Source: Nitratiruptor sp. (GTDB lineage: Bacteria; Campylobacterota; Campylobacteria; Campylobacterales; Nitratiruptoraceae). Taken from it: 64,000 nucleotides of DNA. Below, piece after piece: positions 33,789 to 41,953 of this stretch. A program made the position numbers and the translations under genes. Where the stretch lies: assembly GCA_009659925.1 (NCBI GenBank), contig PUXW01000019.1, forward strand, positions 62,001 to 126,000. Reading direction: 5' to 3'. Numbering within the stretch: position 1 is the first letter of the stretch; each line of letters opens with the position of its first letter. The notes beneath the pieces are model-generated. The model worked only from the letters and a program-made list of their open reading frames with translations, was not told the origin of the DNA and did not search any database.

Positions 33789-35093
33789 ATGCGCTATCGG
33801 GAATTGCGAGCCATCGTCGAGTATCTCCAGCGAAACCGCTTCCTCCACACCATCCAGCGGGTCGATGACAACCTCTTATTGGCCCACTTCGATCGGGATC
33901 GCCTCTTCTTCGATCTCAACCGCTCCAAGAACCTCATCTACAAGCGGGACGACTTTCTGGCGACCAAGCGGTATAACGCTCCCTTCGACAAACTCCTGGC
34001 CAAGCGGTGCAACAAGAGTCAAATAGAGATCGAGTTGGATCCTCACGATAGGATAATTCGCATCCATTGTACCCAGGAGGGGGCCTACAAGCGCCAGGAG
34101 AGCACCTTGGTGCTCGAATTCACCGGACGGCTGGCCAACGCCATCCTGCTAGACGAGAAGGGGCAGGTCCTCGCGGCCCTCCACTACGACTTCCATCGAG
34201 ATCTCCATCCAGGGGCCCCCTTGGTACCCTTGAATCCTCCCCCCCAGCTGGATCGCTCTCCGTGGGCTCCCGAAGATATGGAGGCCTACCTCTACGACCT
34301 CTACGAGCAGGAGCGTCGAAAGCGCCTCTCGATCCTCAAAACCTCCAAACTCCTCCAACTGGCCAAGCAGAAGGAGCGCCTCCAGGAACGCTTGGCTGAG
34401 CTCCAACGGGAAGAGGAGCTCCTCGCCCAGGCTCGGGAACAAGAGGAGCAGGCCCAGCTCCTCTTGGCCAATCTCCACCGGATCCCTCCCTATGAACGGG
34501 TGGTTCAGCTGGAAGGCTTCGACGGGGAGCAGGTGTGCATCCAACTGCCGAAGGAGGCGAAAAATCCAGCCCATGGGGCCGATCTCCTCTTCCAGCGGGC
34601 AAGGAAGCTCCGGCAAAAGGCTGAGCATATCCATATCCAGCGGGAGCACCTCCAGGAGAAACTGGCCTTTTTAAAGCGCAAGGAGCGGCTGGTCCAGGAG
34701 GCCACCAGACCAGAGGCCATCGAGCTCCTTTTTGCCAAGCGGGAACCCCGCCAGTCTGGACGGGAACCCAACTATGAGCGCTACCTCATCGATGGTTTTC
34801 CAGTCTATGTGGGGAAGAACAAGCGGGGGAATGTGGAACTGCTCAAGAGGGCCAAAGCCAGCGATTTCTGGTTCCACCTCAAAGGGCTTCCCTCAGCCCA
34901 TGTGATCGTTGCGACCGACAAGAAAAATCTTCCCCGCCATGTGTTGGAGGAGGCGGCCAGGCTGTGTGTGCGCTTTAGCGTCGATCAGCCTGGGGAGTAC
35001 TTGGTGGACTATACCCAGCGGCGCAATGTGAGGATCCAGGATGGAGCCAATGTCACCTATGTCAACTACAAGAGCTTGCGTGTAAAGCGGTAA
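33789..35093 (+). CDS. rqcH: RqcH-like NFACT protein (ribosome quality control)
   Basis: 434 residues. The N-terminal NFACT-N domain (DRDRLFFDLNRSKNLIYKRD, LVLEFTGRLANAILLDEKGQVLAA) is followed by a long coiled coil (about 175-315) and the NFACT-R domain (YLIDGFPVYVGKNKRGNVELLKRAKASDFWFHLKGLPSAHVIV). Bacterial members direct C-terminal alanine tails onto chains stalled on the 50S subunit; older annotation is fibronectin-binding protein. Shorter than the roughly 570-residue Firmicutes protein, as usual for this phylum. Confidence 0.88.
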   Translation: MRYRELRAIVEYLQRNRFLHTIQRVDDNLLLAHFDRDRLFFDLNRSKNLIYKRDDFLATKRYNAPFDKLLAKRCNKSQIEIELDPHDRIIRIHCTQEGAYKRQESTLVLEFTGRLANAILLDEKGQVLAALHYDFHRDLHPGAPLVPLNPPPQLDRSPWAPEDMEAYLYDLYEQERRKRLSILKTSKLLQLAKQKERLQERLAELQREEELLAQAREQEEQAQLLLANLHRIPPYERVVQLEGFDGEQVCIQLPKEAKNPAHGADLLFQRARKLRQKAEHIHIQREHLQEKLAFLKRKERLVQEATRPEAIELLFAKREPRQSGREPNYERYLIDGFPVYVGKNKRGNVELLKRAKASDFWFHLKGLPSAHVIVATDKKNLPRHVLEEAARLCVRFSVDQPGEYLVDYTQRRNVRIQDGANVTYVNYKSLRVKR

Positions 35094-35102
35094 AGGAGGG
35101 CT

Positions 35103-35843
35103 ATGGGAGCACGGCTGATTACTGGGGGGGTCTTGATCGCGATTGTGACCCTTGTGGCCTGGTTGGACAACTTCTGGCTTACATGGGCCTTCTTCGGGGT
35201 GGTCTACCTCTTCGCCTTCTACGAGGCCCTCCGCCTCTATGGGATGGAGAGCTCCAATAGCCTCTACTTCTGGGCCCTTTTGCTTTGGTTGGTAGCCGCC
35301 TTCTATCCCAACCCGGATGATCTGGTCTTCATCGCCCTCTTGGCCTTTGCCAGCTACGAGGCCTACACCCAAGATCGAAACTTCGAGAAGTTCCTCCCCT
35401 TCCTCTATCCCGTAGCCTCCTTCCTCTTCCTCCTCTCCCTCTATCACGACTTCGGGATGGAGGCCCTCATCTGGTTGGTCCTCGTGGTTGCCCTCACCGA
35501 TACGGGGGCCTTCTTCGTCGGGAAGCTCTTGGGCAAACACCCCTTTTGTCCTACCTCTCCCAAGAAGACTTGGGAGGGGGTGATCGGGGGGGTTGCAATC
35601 GCCACCATCGCTGGCAGTATCTACGCTCTGATCCTGGTGGATCTCCCCCTGGCCATTTTCATCTCCCTTCTGGTCTCCATCGCCAGCGTCTTCGGAGATC
35701 TGTTTGAGAGCTACCTCAAACGCCGGGCGGGGGTGAAAGATAGCGGCAATATCTTGCCAGGCCATGGCGGAGTGTTGGATCGTGTCGATGGCTACCTCTT
35801 CGCCGCTCCGGCCATGGTGATCTTGCTCAGGGGGCTCTTGTGA
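35103..35843 (+). CDS. cdsA: Phosphatidate cytidylyltransferase
   Basis: 246-residue integral membrane enzyme making CDP-diacylglycerol from CTP and phosphatidate. Several hydrophobic helices run from residue 5 on; the family signature is SVFGDLFESYLKRRAGVKDSGN and LPGHGGVLDRVD near the C terminus. Followed with overlap by dxr; the rqcH-cdsA-dxr order is one I recall from Campylobacter. Ribosome site AAAGGAGG. Confidence 0.95.
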   Translation: MGARLITGGVLIAIVTLVAWLDNFWLTWAFFGVVYLFAFYEALRLYGMESSNSLYFWALLLWLVAAFYPNPDDLVFIALLAFASYEAYTQDRNFEKFLPFLYPVASFLFLLSLYHDFGMEALIWLVLVVALTDTGAFFVGKLLGKHPFCPTSPKKTWEGVIGGVAIATIAGSIYALILVDLPLAIFISLLVSIASVFGDLFESYLKRRAGVKDSGNILPGHGGVLDRVDGYLFAAPAMVILLRGLL

Positions 35844-36913
35844 TGGTCCTCTTGGGTTCGACGGGCTCCATCGGTGTAGCGACCCTCGATGTGGCCCGAA
35901 CCTTTGGTCTTGGGGTCGAGATGCTTGTGGCTGGGCGCAATATTGAGCTCTTGCAAAGGCAGGTGGAGGAGTTTCGTCCCCAGATCGTTGTCGTTGCCAG
36001 GGAGGAGGATCGCTCCAGGATCCAGGCTCCCACCGTGTTAAGTGGTGAAGAGGGGATCTTGCACGCCTTGGAGATGGCCCAAAGTAGCTTGGTGGTCAAC
36101 GCCTTGGTAGGTTTTTTGGGGTTGCGTCCCACATTGAAAGCCATCGAGCTGGGCAAGCGGGTGGCTTTGGCCAACAAGGAGACTCTGGTGGTCGCTGGCA
36201 AGTTCATCGATACTTCCAGGATCACCCCGATTGACAGTGAGCATTTTGCCCTCTGGTACATCCTCCAAGGGCGTGGGGACTATACTAGTCTTACCATTAC
36301 CGCCAGCGGCGGGGCTTTGCGGGATTGGCCCTTGGAGCGTTTGGCCCAGGCGAGCTTTGAGGAGGCCCTCAACCACCCGAACTGGTCGATGGGGGCGAAG
36401 ATCACCATCGACAGCGCTACGATGGTCAACAAGCTCTTCGAGCTCCTAGAAGCCTACTGGCTCTTTGGAACCGATCGCATCGACGCTCTCATCGAGCCAA
36501 GCTCCCTTGTCCATGCCCTCGTAGAGTTTCGCGACGGCTCCCTCTTGCTCCATGCCAGTCGGGCCGATATGCGCCTGCCCATCGCCTACGCCCTCTTGGG
36601 ACGGCTCCACCAGCGGGTGGTAGAGCCCCTCGATTTGACCCGGGTGAGCCTCTCTTTCGCCCCTATCGACCCTCGGCGCTATCCTATCTGGCAGATTAAG
36701 GATGAGCTCTTGCGCCGACCCGAGCTAGGGGTGGTGGTCAATGCTGCCAATGAGGTGGCCATCGAACGGTTCAAGCAGGGAGAGCTCGGCTTTTTGGAGA
36801 TAGCCCAATGCATCATTGAGGCTTTCGACCGCTTTCACCATCAAAGGGTCGACTCCCTCGAAACGCTCTTTCACATCGATCGGGAGGTACGCTCCTATGT
36901 GGCATGCTGTTAA
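35843..36913 (+). CDS. dxr: 1-deoxy-D-xylulose 5-phosphate reductoisomerase
   Basis: 356 residues from ATG 35843 (GTG 35840 possible), overlapping the cdsA stop. NADPH loop LLGSTGSIGVATL; ANKETLVVAG, PIDSEHFALW, TASGGALRDWP and HPNWSMGAKITIDSATMVNK are the metal and substrate motifs. First committed step of the MEP isoprenoid route, needed for the menaquinone side chain. Confidence 0.96.
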   Translation: MVLLGSTGSIGVATLDVARTFGLGVEMLVAGRNIELLQRQVEEFRPQIVVVAREEDRSRIQAPTVLSGEEGILHALEMAQSSLVVNALVGFLGLRPTLKAIELGKRVALANKETLVVAGKFIDTSRITPIDSEHFALWYILQGRGDYTSLTITASGGALRDWPLERLAQASFEEALNHPNWSMGAKITIDSATMVNKLFELLEAYWLFGTDRIDALIEPSSLVHALVEFRDGSLLLHASRADMRLPIAYALLGRLHQRVVEPLDLTRVSLSFAPIDPRRYPIWQIKDELLRRPELGVVVNAANEVAIERFKQGELGFLEIAQCIIEAFDRFHHQRVDSLETLFHIDREVRSYVACC

Positions 36914-37598
36914 GTGGCTGGTGGTTGCCTTCTTGATGGCTGGGTGTTGGGATGGGGGGCTTCAAGAGAGCCAGGAGAGTCTCTACCAGCGTCAACAAGA
37001 GTTGAGGAAGGAGATTCTTGAGGCCCGGGCCAAGGCCGATCGGGAGCGGGAACTCCTCTTGACCCAGACCCAGGAGCGTTTGGAGCGGCTCGCCTTGGAG
37101 CGGGCAAAAAGCGAGAGGGAGAAGGAGGTGGAGCTGGCGAGAATCCAGATGGAGCAAAAGCTCGCTTTGGCTCAGCTGGAACAAAAGTACCGCCTCGAGG
37201 AGCTCAAACTTCGCCAGGAGCAGGAGCGGCTAGAGCTTGAAAACCAGCGCCTCATCGCCCAAAAGGAGCTGGAGGTTAAAAAGCAGTTTATGATCTTTAG
37301 CCTCATCGCTCTAATGCTCATCCTCTTTGCGATCCTCATCGTCCTCTACTTCTACAAGAAGCGCAAAGATAAACTCCAGGCCTACCATGACAATTTGGAA
37401 AAGTATTTCAAGATGAAGGAGAACGAGGCCAAGATCGCCATTGCCAACAAGATCATCGACACCATCGCGGATGGCAAGCTCACGCCAGAGCAGGAGCAGC
37501 GCCTTTTGGGAGTACTCAAGGGGGAGGGCAAGGAGCTGCCAAAGGAGATTAGAAGTGATGAAGCGATAGAGGCGGAGATCGACGATGGCAAGAGATAG
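36897..37598 (+). CDS. Lipoprotein with long periplasmic coiled coil and C-terminal membrane helix
   Basis: 233 residues from ATG 36897, inside the end of dxr (17-base overlap), with GGGAGG upstream. VVAFLMAGC is a good lipobox (Cys21). Residues about 26-140 are an unbroken charged heptad-like helix (ERELLLTQTQERLERLALE). A single membrane helix (about 141-163, MIFSLIALMLILFAILIVLYFY) leads to a basic and then acidic tail of about 70 residues that should be cytoplasmic. If the lipid anchor is in the outer membrane, the chain would span the periplasm. Family unknown to me; a coiled-coil gene is, as I recall, also beside dxr in Campylobacter. Confidence 0.8.
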   Translation: MWHAVKWLVVAFLMAGCWDGGLQESQESLYQRQQELRKEILEARAKADRERELLLTQTQERLERLALERAKSEREKEVELARIQMEQKLALAQLEQKYRLEELKLRQEQERLELENQRLIAQKELEVKKQFMIFSLIALMLILFAILIVLYFYKKRKDKLQAYHDNLEKYFKMKENEAKIAIANKIIDTIADGKLTPEQEQRLLGVLKGEGKELPKEIRSDEAIEAEIDDGKR

Positions 37599-38136
37599 AT
37601 TTTTGATTCTTCATGGGTGGGGCGGAAGTGATTACCCCCACTGGCAGAGTTGGCTGGCTGGGGAATTGGCCAAGGATTATGGCATCGTCGCCTTTCCCCT
37701 CATCTACCACCCCCATCATCCAAACAAGAAGAAGTGGATAGCCCAGTTTCGCAAGTGGCTTGGGGAGTGTCAACCGACGACGGTGATCTGCCACTCCCTG
37801 GCCTGTACCGTCTGGATGGCGCTGTGTGAGGAGGGAATCGATGAGGTGGAGCGGCTACTGCTTGTAGCCCCACCAAGTCGCTCGACGAAGATCGAGCTTT
37901 TGAAGCAGTTCTTTCCCCACCAGCTGCCAGAGAGTCTGTATGCGAGGGAGGCGACGCTGGTGGTCTCTACGAATGATCCCTATTTGAGTATGGAGGAGGC
38001 CAAGGAGTATCGTGACCACTTTGGGTGCGAGATGGTGGTGCTCCAAAGTGCGGGTCATATCAACGCCGAGTCTGGCTATGGCCAGTGGCCCTGGGTACTG
38101 GAGTGGGCGAAGCGAGATAGTGGAGTTGTTTCATGA
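37585..38136 (+). CDS. RBBP9/YdeN-family serine hydrolase
   Basis: 183 residues, alpha/beta hydrolase of the small DUF676-like RBBP9 group. The N terminus FLILHGWGGSDYPHWQSWL carries the oxyanion loop; the nucleophile is in VICHSLACTVWM (about 76), the aspartate in VSTNDPYLS (about 138) and the histidine in QSAGHINAESGYG (about 161). Substrate unknown. Overlaps the preceding gene by 14 bases. Confidence 0.88.
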   Translation: MARDRFLILHGWGGSDYPHWQSWLAGELAKDYGIVAFPLIYHPHHPNKKKWIAQFRKWLGECQPTTVICHSLACTVWMALCEEGIDEVERLLLVAPPSRSTKIELLKQFFPHQLPESLYAREATLVVSTNDPYLSMEEAKEYRDHFGCEMVVLQSAGHINAESGYGQWPWVLEWAKRDSGVVS

Positions 38137-38305
38137 GAGCTTTTATAGAGACGCTGCACAACATCTCTTTGGGGCTTTTTGTCAATGGCAGTATGGTATA
38201 ATGCAAGGAGACCTTGACATTGCAAATAGTTTGATAGTTGGTTTTACAGTTGGATCGATGTTGCTACTTAATTTTGCAAAAGGAAAACTTGATGAGCGGG
38301 AATGA
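38133..38305 (+). pseudogene. Frameshifted small membrane-protein gene (or two coupled tiny ORFs)
   Basis: ATG 38133 overlaps the hydrolase stop and encodes MRAFIETLHNISLGLFVNGSMV, then TAA at 38199. The neighbouring frame continues as YGIMQGDLDIANSLIVGFTVGSMLLLNFAKGKLDERE to 38305. One missing base near 38190 would join them into a protein of about 57 residues with a hydrophobic centre. Alternatively ATG 38201 starts an independent 34-residue peptide. Base composition is visibly more AT-rich than the flanks. Confidence 0.45.
38194..38202 (+). promoter_or_regulatory. Extended -10 upstream of the small ORF and tsaD
   Basis: TGGTATAAT is a full extended -10 match inside the frameshift region. 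Transcription from about 38209 would cover the 30-residue ORF and tsaD. Confidence 0.4.
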
Positions 38306-38384
38306 AATTTTAGCGGTAGTTGCTGGTATCATTTTTGTAATTTCACTTTTTATTTATCTCAAAACGCCAAAACATTCCCATTAA
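38292..38384 (+). CDS. 30-residue single-helix membrane peptide
   Basis: ATG 38292 overlaps the end of the previous frame and has AAAAGGAAAACTTG before it. Product MSGNEILAVVAGIIFVISLF then YLKTPKHSH: one helix with a basic, histidine-containing tail. AT-rich codon use unlike the neighbours. tsaD follows after nine bases. Not in the ORF track because of size. Confidence 0.45.
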   Translation: MSGNEILAVVAGIIFVISLFIYLKTPKHSH

Positions 38385-38393
38385 GGTTCTTTA

Positions 38394-39383
38394 TTGATTC
38401 TCTCCATCGAGAGCAGTTGTGACGACAGCTCCATCGCCATTACCCGCATAGAGGATTACAAGCTCCTTTTTCACAAAAAGATCTCCCAAGAATTGGAGCA
38501 TAGCCGCTATGGAGGGGTGGTACCCGAGCTTGCCAGCCGGCTCCACGCCGAGGCGCTGCCAAGGATTTTGGAAGAGGCCAAAGAGTTTTTGCCCCATGTC
38601 AAAGCCATTGCGGTGACCAACGAGCCAGGGCTTTCGGTAACCCTCATGGAGGGTGTGATGATGGCAAAGGCCCTCCATCTAGCTCTTGGCAAGCCACTCA
38701 TTGGCGTCAACCACCTGGTGGGCCATATCTATTCGCTTTTTATCGAACAAGAGGCCAGGCTTCCCAAAATGGTGCTCTTGGTCAGTGGTGGCCATACGAT
38801 GATTTTGAATGTCAGGGGCTACAACGACGTCAAAGTCATCGCGACAACCCTCGATGATAGCTTTGGTGAGAGTTTCGATAAAGTGGCCAAGATGATGGGG
38901 CTTGGCTATCCTGGCGGACCTATTATCGAACAGCTTGCCAGAGAGGGAGACCCCAATCGCTTCGATTTTCCCGTACCCCTCAAGAACTCCAAAGAGCTCG
39001 CCTTTAGCTACTCGGGCCTCAAAAACGCCGTGCGTTTAACCCTCGCCAAACTCACTCCCCTCTCGAAGCGGGATATGGCCGATGTCGCCGCCTCTTTTCA
39101 AAGGGCGGCCATCGAACATCTGCTTCAAAGGAGCAAGTTGGCCTGGGAGCGCTATGAACCTGGGGATTTCGCCATCGTCGGGGGGGCGAGCGCCAATTTG
39201 GCCCTACGCCGCCTCTTTGAAGCTGAGTGTAGGAGGCGGGAAATCGCCATCGAGTTTGCCCCTTTGCACTTTTGTGCCGACAATGCCGCTATGATTGGCA
39301 GGGCCGCCATCGAGGGATACAAGCTGAAGCACTTCACTCCGATGGAAGAGCTCCAAGCCCGCCCGCGCAGCCAATTTACTTAA
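38394..39383 (+). CDS. tsaD: tRNA N6-adenosine threonylcarbamoyltransferase TsaD
   Basis: 329 residues from TTG 38394 with TAAGG upstream. ASKHA-fold ATPase: [14 protein letters not shown] at the N terminus, metal histidines in [13 protein letters not shown] (usual form HMEGH), VSGGHTMI, and [14 protein letters not shown]. Transfers threonylcarbamoyl to A37 of ANN-decoding tRNAs, which include the Lys and Thr tRNAs of this window. Confidence 0.95.
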   Translation: MILSIESSCDDSSIAITRIEDYKLLFHKKISQELEHSRYGGVVPELASRLHAEALPRILEEAKEFLPHVKAIAVTNEPGLSVTLMEGVMMAKALHLALGKPLIGVNHLVGHIYSLFIEQEARLPKMVLLVSGGHTMILNVRGYNDVKVIATTLDDSFGESFDKVAKMMGLGYPGGPIIEQLAREGDPNRFDFPVPLKNSKELAFSYSGLKNAVRLTLAKLTPLSKRDMADVAASFQRAAIEHLLQRSKLAWERYEPGDFAIVGGASANLALRRLFEAECRRREIAIEFAPLHFCADNAAMIGRAAIEGYKLKHFTPMEELQARPRSQFT

Positions 39384-39442
39384 TTTTCCCTTATATCTCC
39401 AGATCAGCCCCCGTAAATAGGAGTGAATTTATCCTAATTTGC

Positions 39443-39475
39443 TACAATTTTGCAAAGTGCTTGGAACAAGCGCTT
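39443..39475 (+). promoter_or_regulatory. tpx promoter (extended -10) and 5' leader hairpin
   Basis: TTTGCTACAAT: TGC plus TACAAT (39443-39448). Immediately at the expected start of the RNA, AAGTGCTTG (39455-39463), loop GAA, CAAGCGCTT (39467-39475) forms a 9-bp hairpin with one G-U. A 5'-terminal hairpin can protect an mRNA from decay. Confidence 0.5.
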
Positions 39476-39503
39476 GAAAAACACGAAAAAAGGGAGGTTG
39501 CAC

Positions 39504-40019
39504 ATGGCAACTGTTACACTTAAAGGAAATCCTGTTGCTTTGGAAGGGAAAGAGATCAATGTTGGTGATGCGGCTCCTGAGGCTGTAGTAGTCACCACAG
39601 ATCTGGCTGAAAAGAAGGTAGGTGGTGCCCAAGACAAGGTTCAAATGATCATTGTCGTTCCATCCCTTGATACTCCAGTGTGTGCCACCGAAACCCGCAA
39701 GTTCAACGAAGAGGCCGCCAAAATTGACGGCGTCGATGTAACTGTGGTCTCCATGGACCTGCCCTTTGCAAGCAAGCGGTTCTGCTCTACCGAAGGGGTT
39801 GAAAACCTCACTGTCGCTTCCGACTATCGTAATCGGGACTTTGGAGAGAAGTATGGGGTCGTCATCGCCGAGGGGCCACTCAAGGGAATCCTCGCTAGAG
39901 CCATCTTCGTCATCGATAAAAATGGGAATGTGGTCTACAAACAGCTCGTTCCCGAAATCACTCAAGAGCCCAACTACGAAGAGGCTCTCGAAGCCGCTCG
40001 CAAGGCTGCAGCTGCCTAA
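39504..40019 (+). CDS. tpx: Thiol peroxidase Tpx
   Basis: 171 residues from ATG 39504 (MATVTLKGNPVALEG) with GGGAGG; the track start at 39450 lies in the promoter. Atypical 2-Cys peroxiredoxin: peroxidatic cysteine in SLDTPVCATET (about 59) and resolving cysteine in KRFCSTEGVENL (about 93). Reduces peroxides with thioredoxin. Monocistronic, codon use suggests high expression. Confidence 0.96.
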   Translation: MATVTLKGNPVALEGKEINVGDAAPEAVVVTTDLAEKKVGGAQDKVQMIIVVPSLDTPVCATETRKFNEEAAKIDGVDVTVVSMDLPFASKRFCSTEGVENLTVASDYRNRDFGEKYGVVIAEGPLKGILARAIFVIDKNGNVVYKQLVPEITQEPNYEEALEAARKAAAA

Positions 40020-40032
40020 AGTGGCCTAGAAC

Positions 40033-40047
40033 GGGGCCTTGGGCCCC
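40033..40047. terminator. GC hairpin between convergent tpx and murB
   Basis: GGGGCC-TTG-GGCCCC, a perfect 6-bp stem with a three-base loop, centred between the tpx stop and the murB stop. No T run follows on either strand, so it is at best a weak or Rho-assisted terminator or a 3'-end stabiliser. Confidence 0.3.
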
Positions 40048-40053
40048 AAGCTG

Positions 40054-40857
40054 CTACGGAGGGGGAGGGGAGCCCTCCGTATCGAGGATGATGATCTCTT
40101 CTTCCAAGACCACTCCAAAGTGCTCATAGACCCGTTTCTTGGCTAGCTGGATGAGCGCTACCGCCTCATCAAAGGTTCCACCACCCAGATTGATCAAAAA
40201 GTTGGCATGTTTGGGGCTAAAGGCCATTCCTCCACGACGAAATCCCCGTAACCCGACACTTTCCAGGAGGGCTCCAGCATAGTGGCCTGGAGGATTTTTA
40301 AAGCAGCTTCCAGCACTTGGCTCTTTGGGCTGTCTTTGGGCGATAGAGCGGATTTGCTGGTAGAGAGCATGGTCGAAGCCAGCTTCGATAGTGAAAGAGG
40401 CTTGGTAGATGATGGTATCGATCCGGCTACGCCGATAGGCAAGGCCCAGCTCCTTGGCTGGGAGTACTCCATAGGCTGTCCTAATCTGGCAAAGGCGATC
40501 CTTGATCTCGTGGCCCCCTGCTCCAGCATTCATCTTGATGGCTCCTCCAATGGTGCCTGGAATTTTTGCGAGGAACTCCAACCCTCCGATATTGTGGCGC
40601 TGGCAGAAGGCGACGATTCGTCCCGTGGGGGTGGCTCCTCCCACTACGAGCCGGTTTCCTTCGAGATGGATGGAGTTGAAGGGGCGTCCGAGGATGGCTA
40701 GGGGAGGGGGCGTTGGGGAGATGAGGGTGTTGTTGGCTTTGCCAAGGATGGTATACTCCCGATCGAAGAGGGGATCGATCTCATTGATCACCTCGATGGC
40801 AACCCGGGGTCCGATGCGGATCGAGCTGTAGCGGCTCAAATCGATGGAGCGCTTCAT
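40054..40857 (-). CDS. murB: UDP-N-acetylenolpyruvylglucosamine reductase
   Basis: 267 residues from ATG 40857 (MKRSIDLSRYSSIRIGP). FAD-binding flavoprotein of the short type; GLEFLAKIPGTIGGAIKMNAGA is the flavin loop and PSAGSCFKNPPGHYAGALLE holds the proton-donating serine. Completes UDP-MurNAc. ATG overlaps the mqnD stop, so the pair is co-transcribed. Confidence 0.94.
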   Translation of the reverse strand: MKRSIDLSRYSSIRIGPRVAIEVINEIDPLFDREYTILGKANNTLISPTPPPLAILGRPFNSIHLEGNRLVVGGATPTGRIVAFCQRHNIGGLEFLAKIPGTIGGAIKMNAGAGGHEIKDRLCQIRTAYGVLPAKELGLAYRRSRIDTIIYQASFTIEAGFDHALYQQIRSIAQRQPKEPSAGSCFKNPPGHYAGALLESVGLRGFRRGGMAFSPKHANFLINLGGGTFDEAVALIQLAKKRVYEHFGVVLEEEIIILDTEGSPPPP

Positions 40858-41720
40858 GAGTCTAAGCGCAGCCTTTTGTACTCGATGGGAATGAGGAAGT
40901 CTTTGGCTCGGATGGGACACTCATATTCTCCATGTTCGTAGCCGATGGCGAAGAGGCGATCGAGGGCTCGCAATTGGCGCTCATCCATCGTGATGGAGGC
41001 CTCGTTGGCATAAAGGTCGAGGTATCGATCCAGCTGGCGCTCCTGCACCCGGACCAAATTGCGCTCCAGGAGCATTTGGCTGAGCAACTTCTTGTGATCG
41101 TTGGCGATCCGGACCGCTTTGGTGAGGATCTCCTCGATCTCGATGGCCCGCAGCAAGGGAATGGAGCGGCGCAACACCATGCCTCCCAAGGGCAGAGGGA
41201 GCTCTTCGCCGGCCAACTCCACCCAGATATCCCAGAGCTCCCGTTCTACTTCCAGCCTTTCGTCAAAATCGAGGATCGACTCGTGGATGAGGACCCCTGC
41301 ATCCACCTCGCCCTGCAAGATCGCCTCCTCGATCTGGAGGAAGTTCATGTAGACGATTCTGGCCTTGGGATAGGCGATGCGAAAGAGCAACGCGTTGGTG
41401 GTGTGGCGCCCACTGAGAGCCACCTTGAAGTTGGGGCGCAGCCGCTTGCCCTTAGGCTTGACGAGTTTGGGTCCATAGCCATAGCCAAAGCTCACCGCCG
41501 TGCGCAAAAGGGCATACTCGTGGCGGATTTTGGGATAGAGGGCGAAGCTGATGGCGCTGATATCGTAGTAGCTGGCCAGGGCCTTTTGATTGAGGGTCTC
41601 GATGTCGAGGGCGTCATTGCGAAAATTTATCCTTGGATGGCTCACCCACCCAAAAGCGATGGCATAATACATGAAGAGATCATCTGCATCCGGAGAGTGG
41701 GCGAGGGTGTAGCAACTCAT
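40854..41720 (-). CDS. mqnD: 1,4-dihydroxy-6-naphthoate synthase MqnD
   Basis: 288 residues from ATG 41720 (MSCYTLAHSPDADDLFMYYAI) with CAGGAT upstream. Periplasmic-binding-protein fold enzyme of the futalosine menaquinone route; SPDADD, SAISFALYP, VALSGRHTTNALLF and DAGVLIHESILDF are family motifs. MqnA of the same route is at 58.5 kb. The track start at 41786 reads through upstream sequence without a ribosome site. Confidence 0.88.
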   Translation of the reverse strand: MSCYTLAHSPDADDLFMYYAIAFGWVSHPRINFRNDALDIETLNQKALASYYDISAISFALYPKIRHEYALLRTAVSFGYGYGPKLVKPKGKRLRPNFKVALSGRHTTNALLFRIAYPKARIVYMNFLQIEEAILQGEVDAGVLIHESILDFDERLEVERELWDIWVELAGEELPLPLGGMVLRRSIPLLRAIEIEEILTKAVRIANDHKKLLSQMLLERNLVRVQERQLDRYLDLYANEASITMDERQLRALDRLFAIGYEHGEYECPIRAKDFLIPIEYKRLRLDS

Positions 41721-41787
41721 GGTCCATCCTGGAATCGGGGTGACTTTTGTTAGGCTAATTGTCGCACACAAAGGAGAAATTTTCAAG

Positions 41788-41895
41788 ATGGGAGCCTCAT
41801 ATGAGATGGATCAGAGGGAGCTTGTGGATTTGGAGGAGCTCAAAGAGAGCCGCCGGCTCTTGATCTGTTTCGAGGATTTTTATATATTCCACTAG
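41788..41895 (+). CDS. Possible 35-residue acidic peptide
   Basis: ATG 41788 with AAAGGAG 11 bases upstream. MGASYEMDQRELVDLEELKE then SRRLLICFEDFYIFH. No family recognised and no clear promoter. An AGAGCC/GGCTCT hairpin lies within it and a small AGGC/GCCT one follows its stop. It fills the 233-base gap between mqnD and recA; it may not be translated. Confidence 0.3.
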   Translation: MGASYEMDQRELVDLEELKESRRLLICFEDFYIFH

Positions 41896-41923
41896 GCTTT
41901 AGCCTCCCTTTACCCAAAGAGGA

Positions 41924-41929
41924 TAAAAT
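41924..41929 (+). promoter_or_regulatory. -10 box of recA
   Basis: GGATAAAATAATAAAAATTG holds TAAAAT 24 bases before the recA ATG. No LexA-type operator is seen, in line with the lack of LexA in the phylum. Confidence 0.5.
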
Positions 41930-41953
41930 AATAAAAATTGCAAAGAGGAAGGC

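Noticed and set aside
41850-41910. Hairpins AGAGCC/GGCTCT and AGGC/GCCT as a terminator before recA
   Set aside because: Stems are short and no T run follows either.
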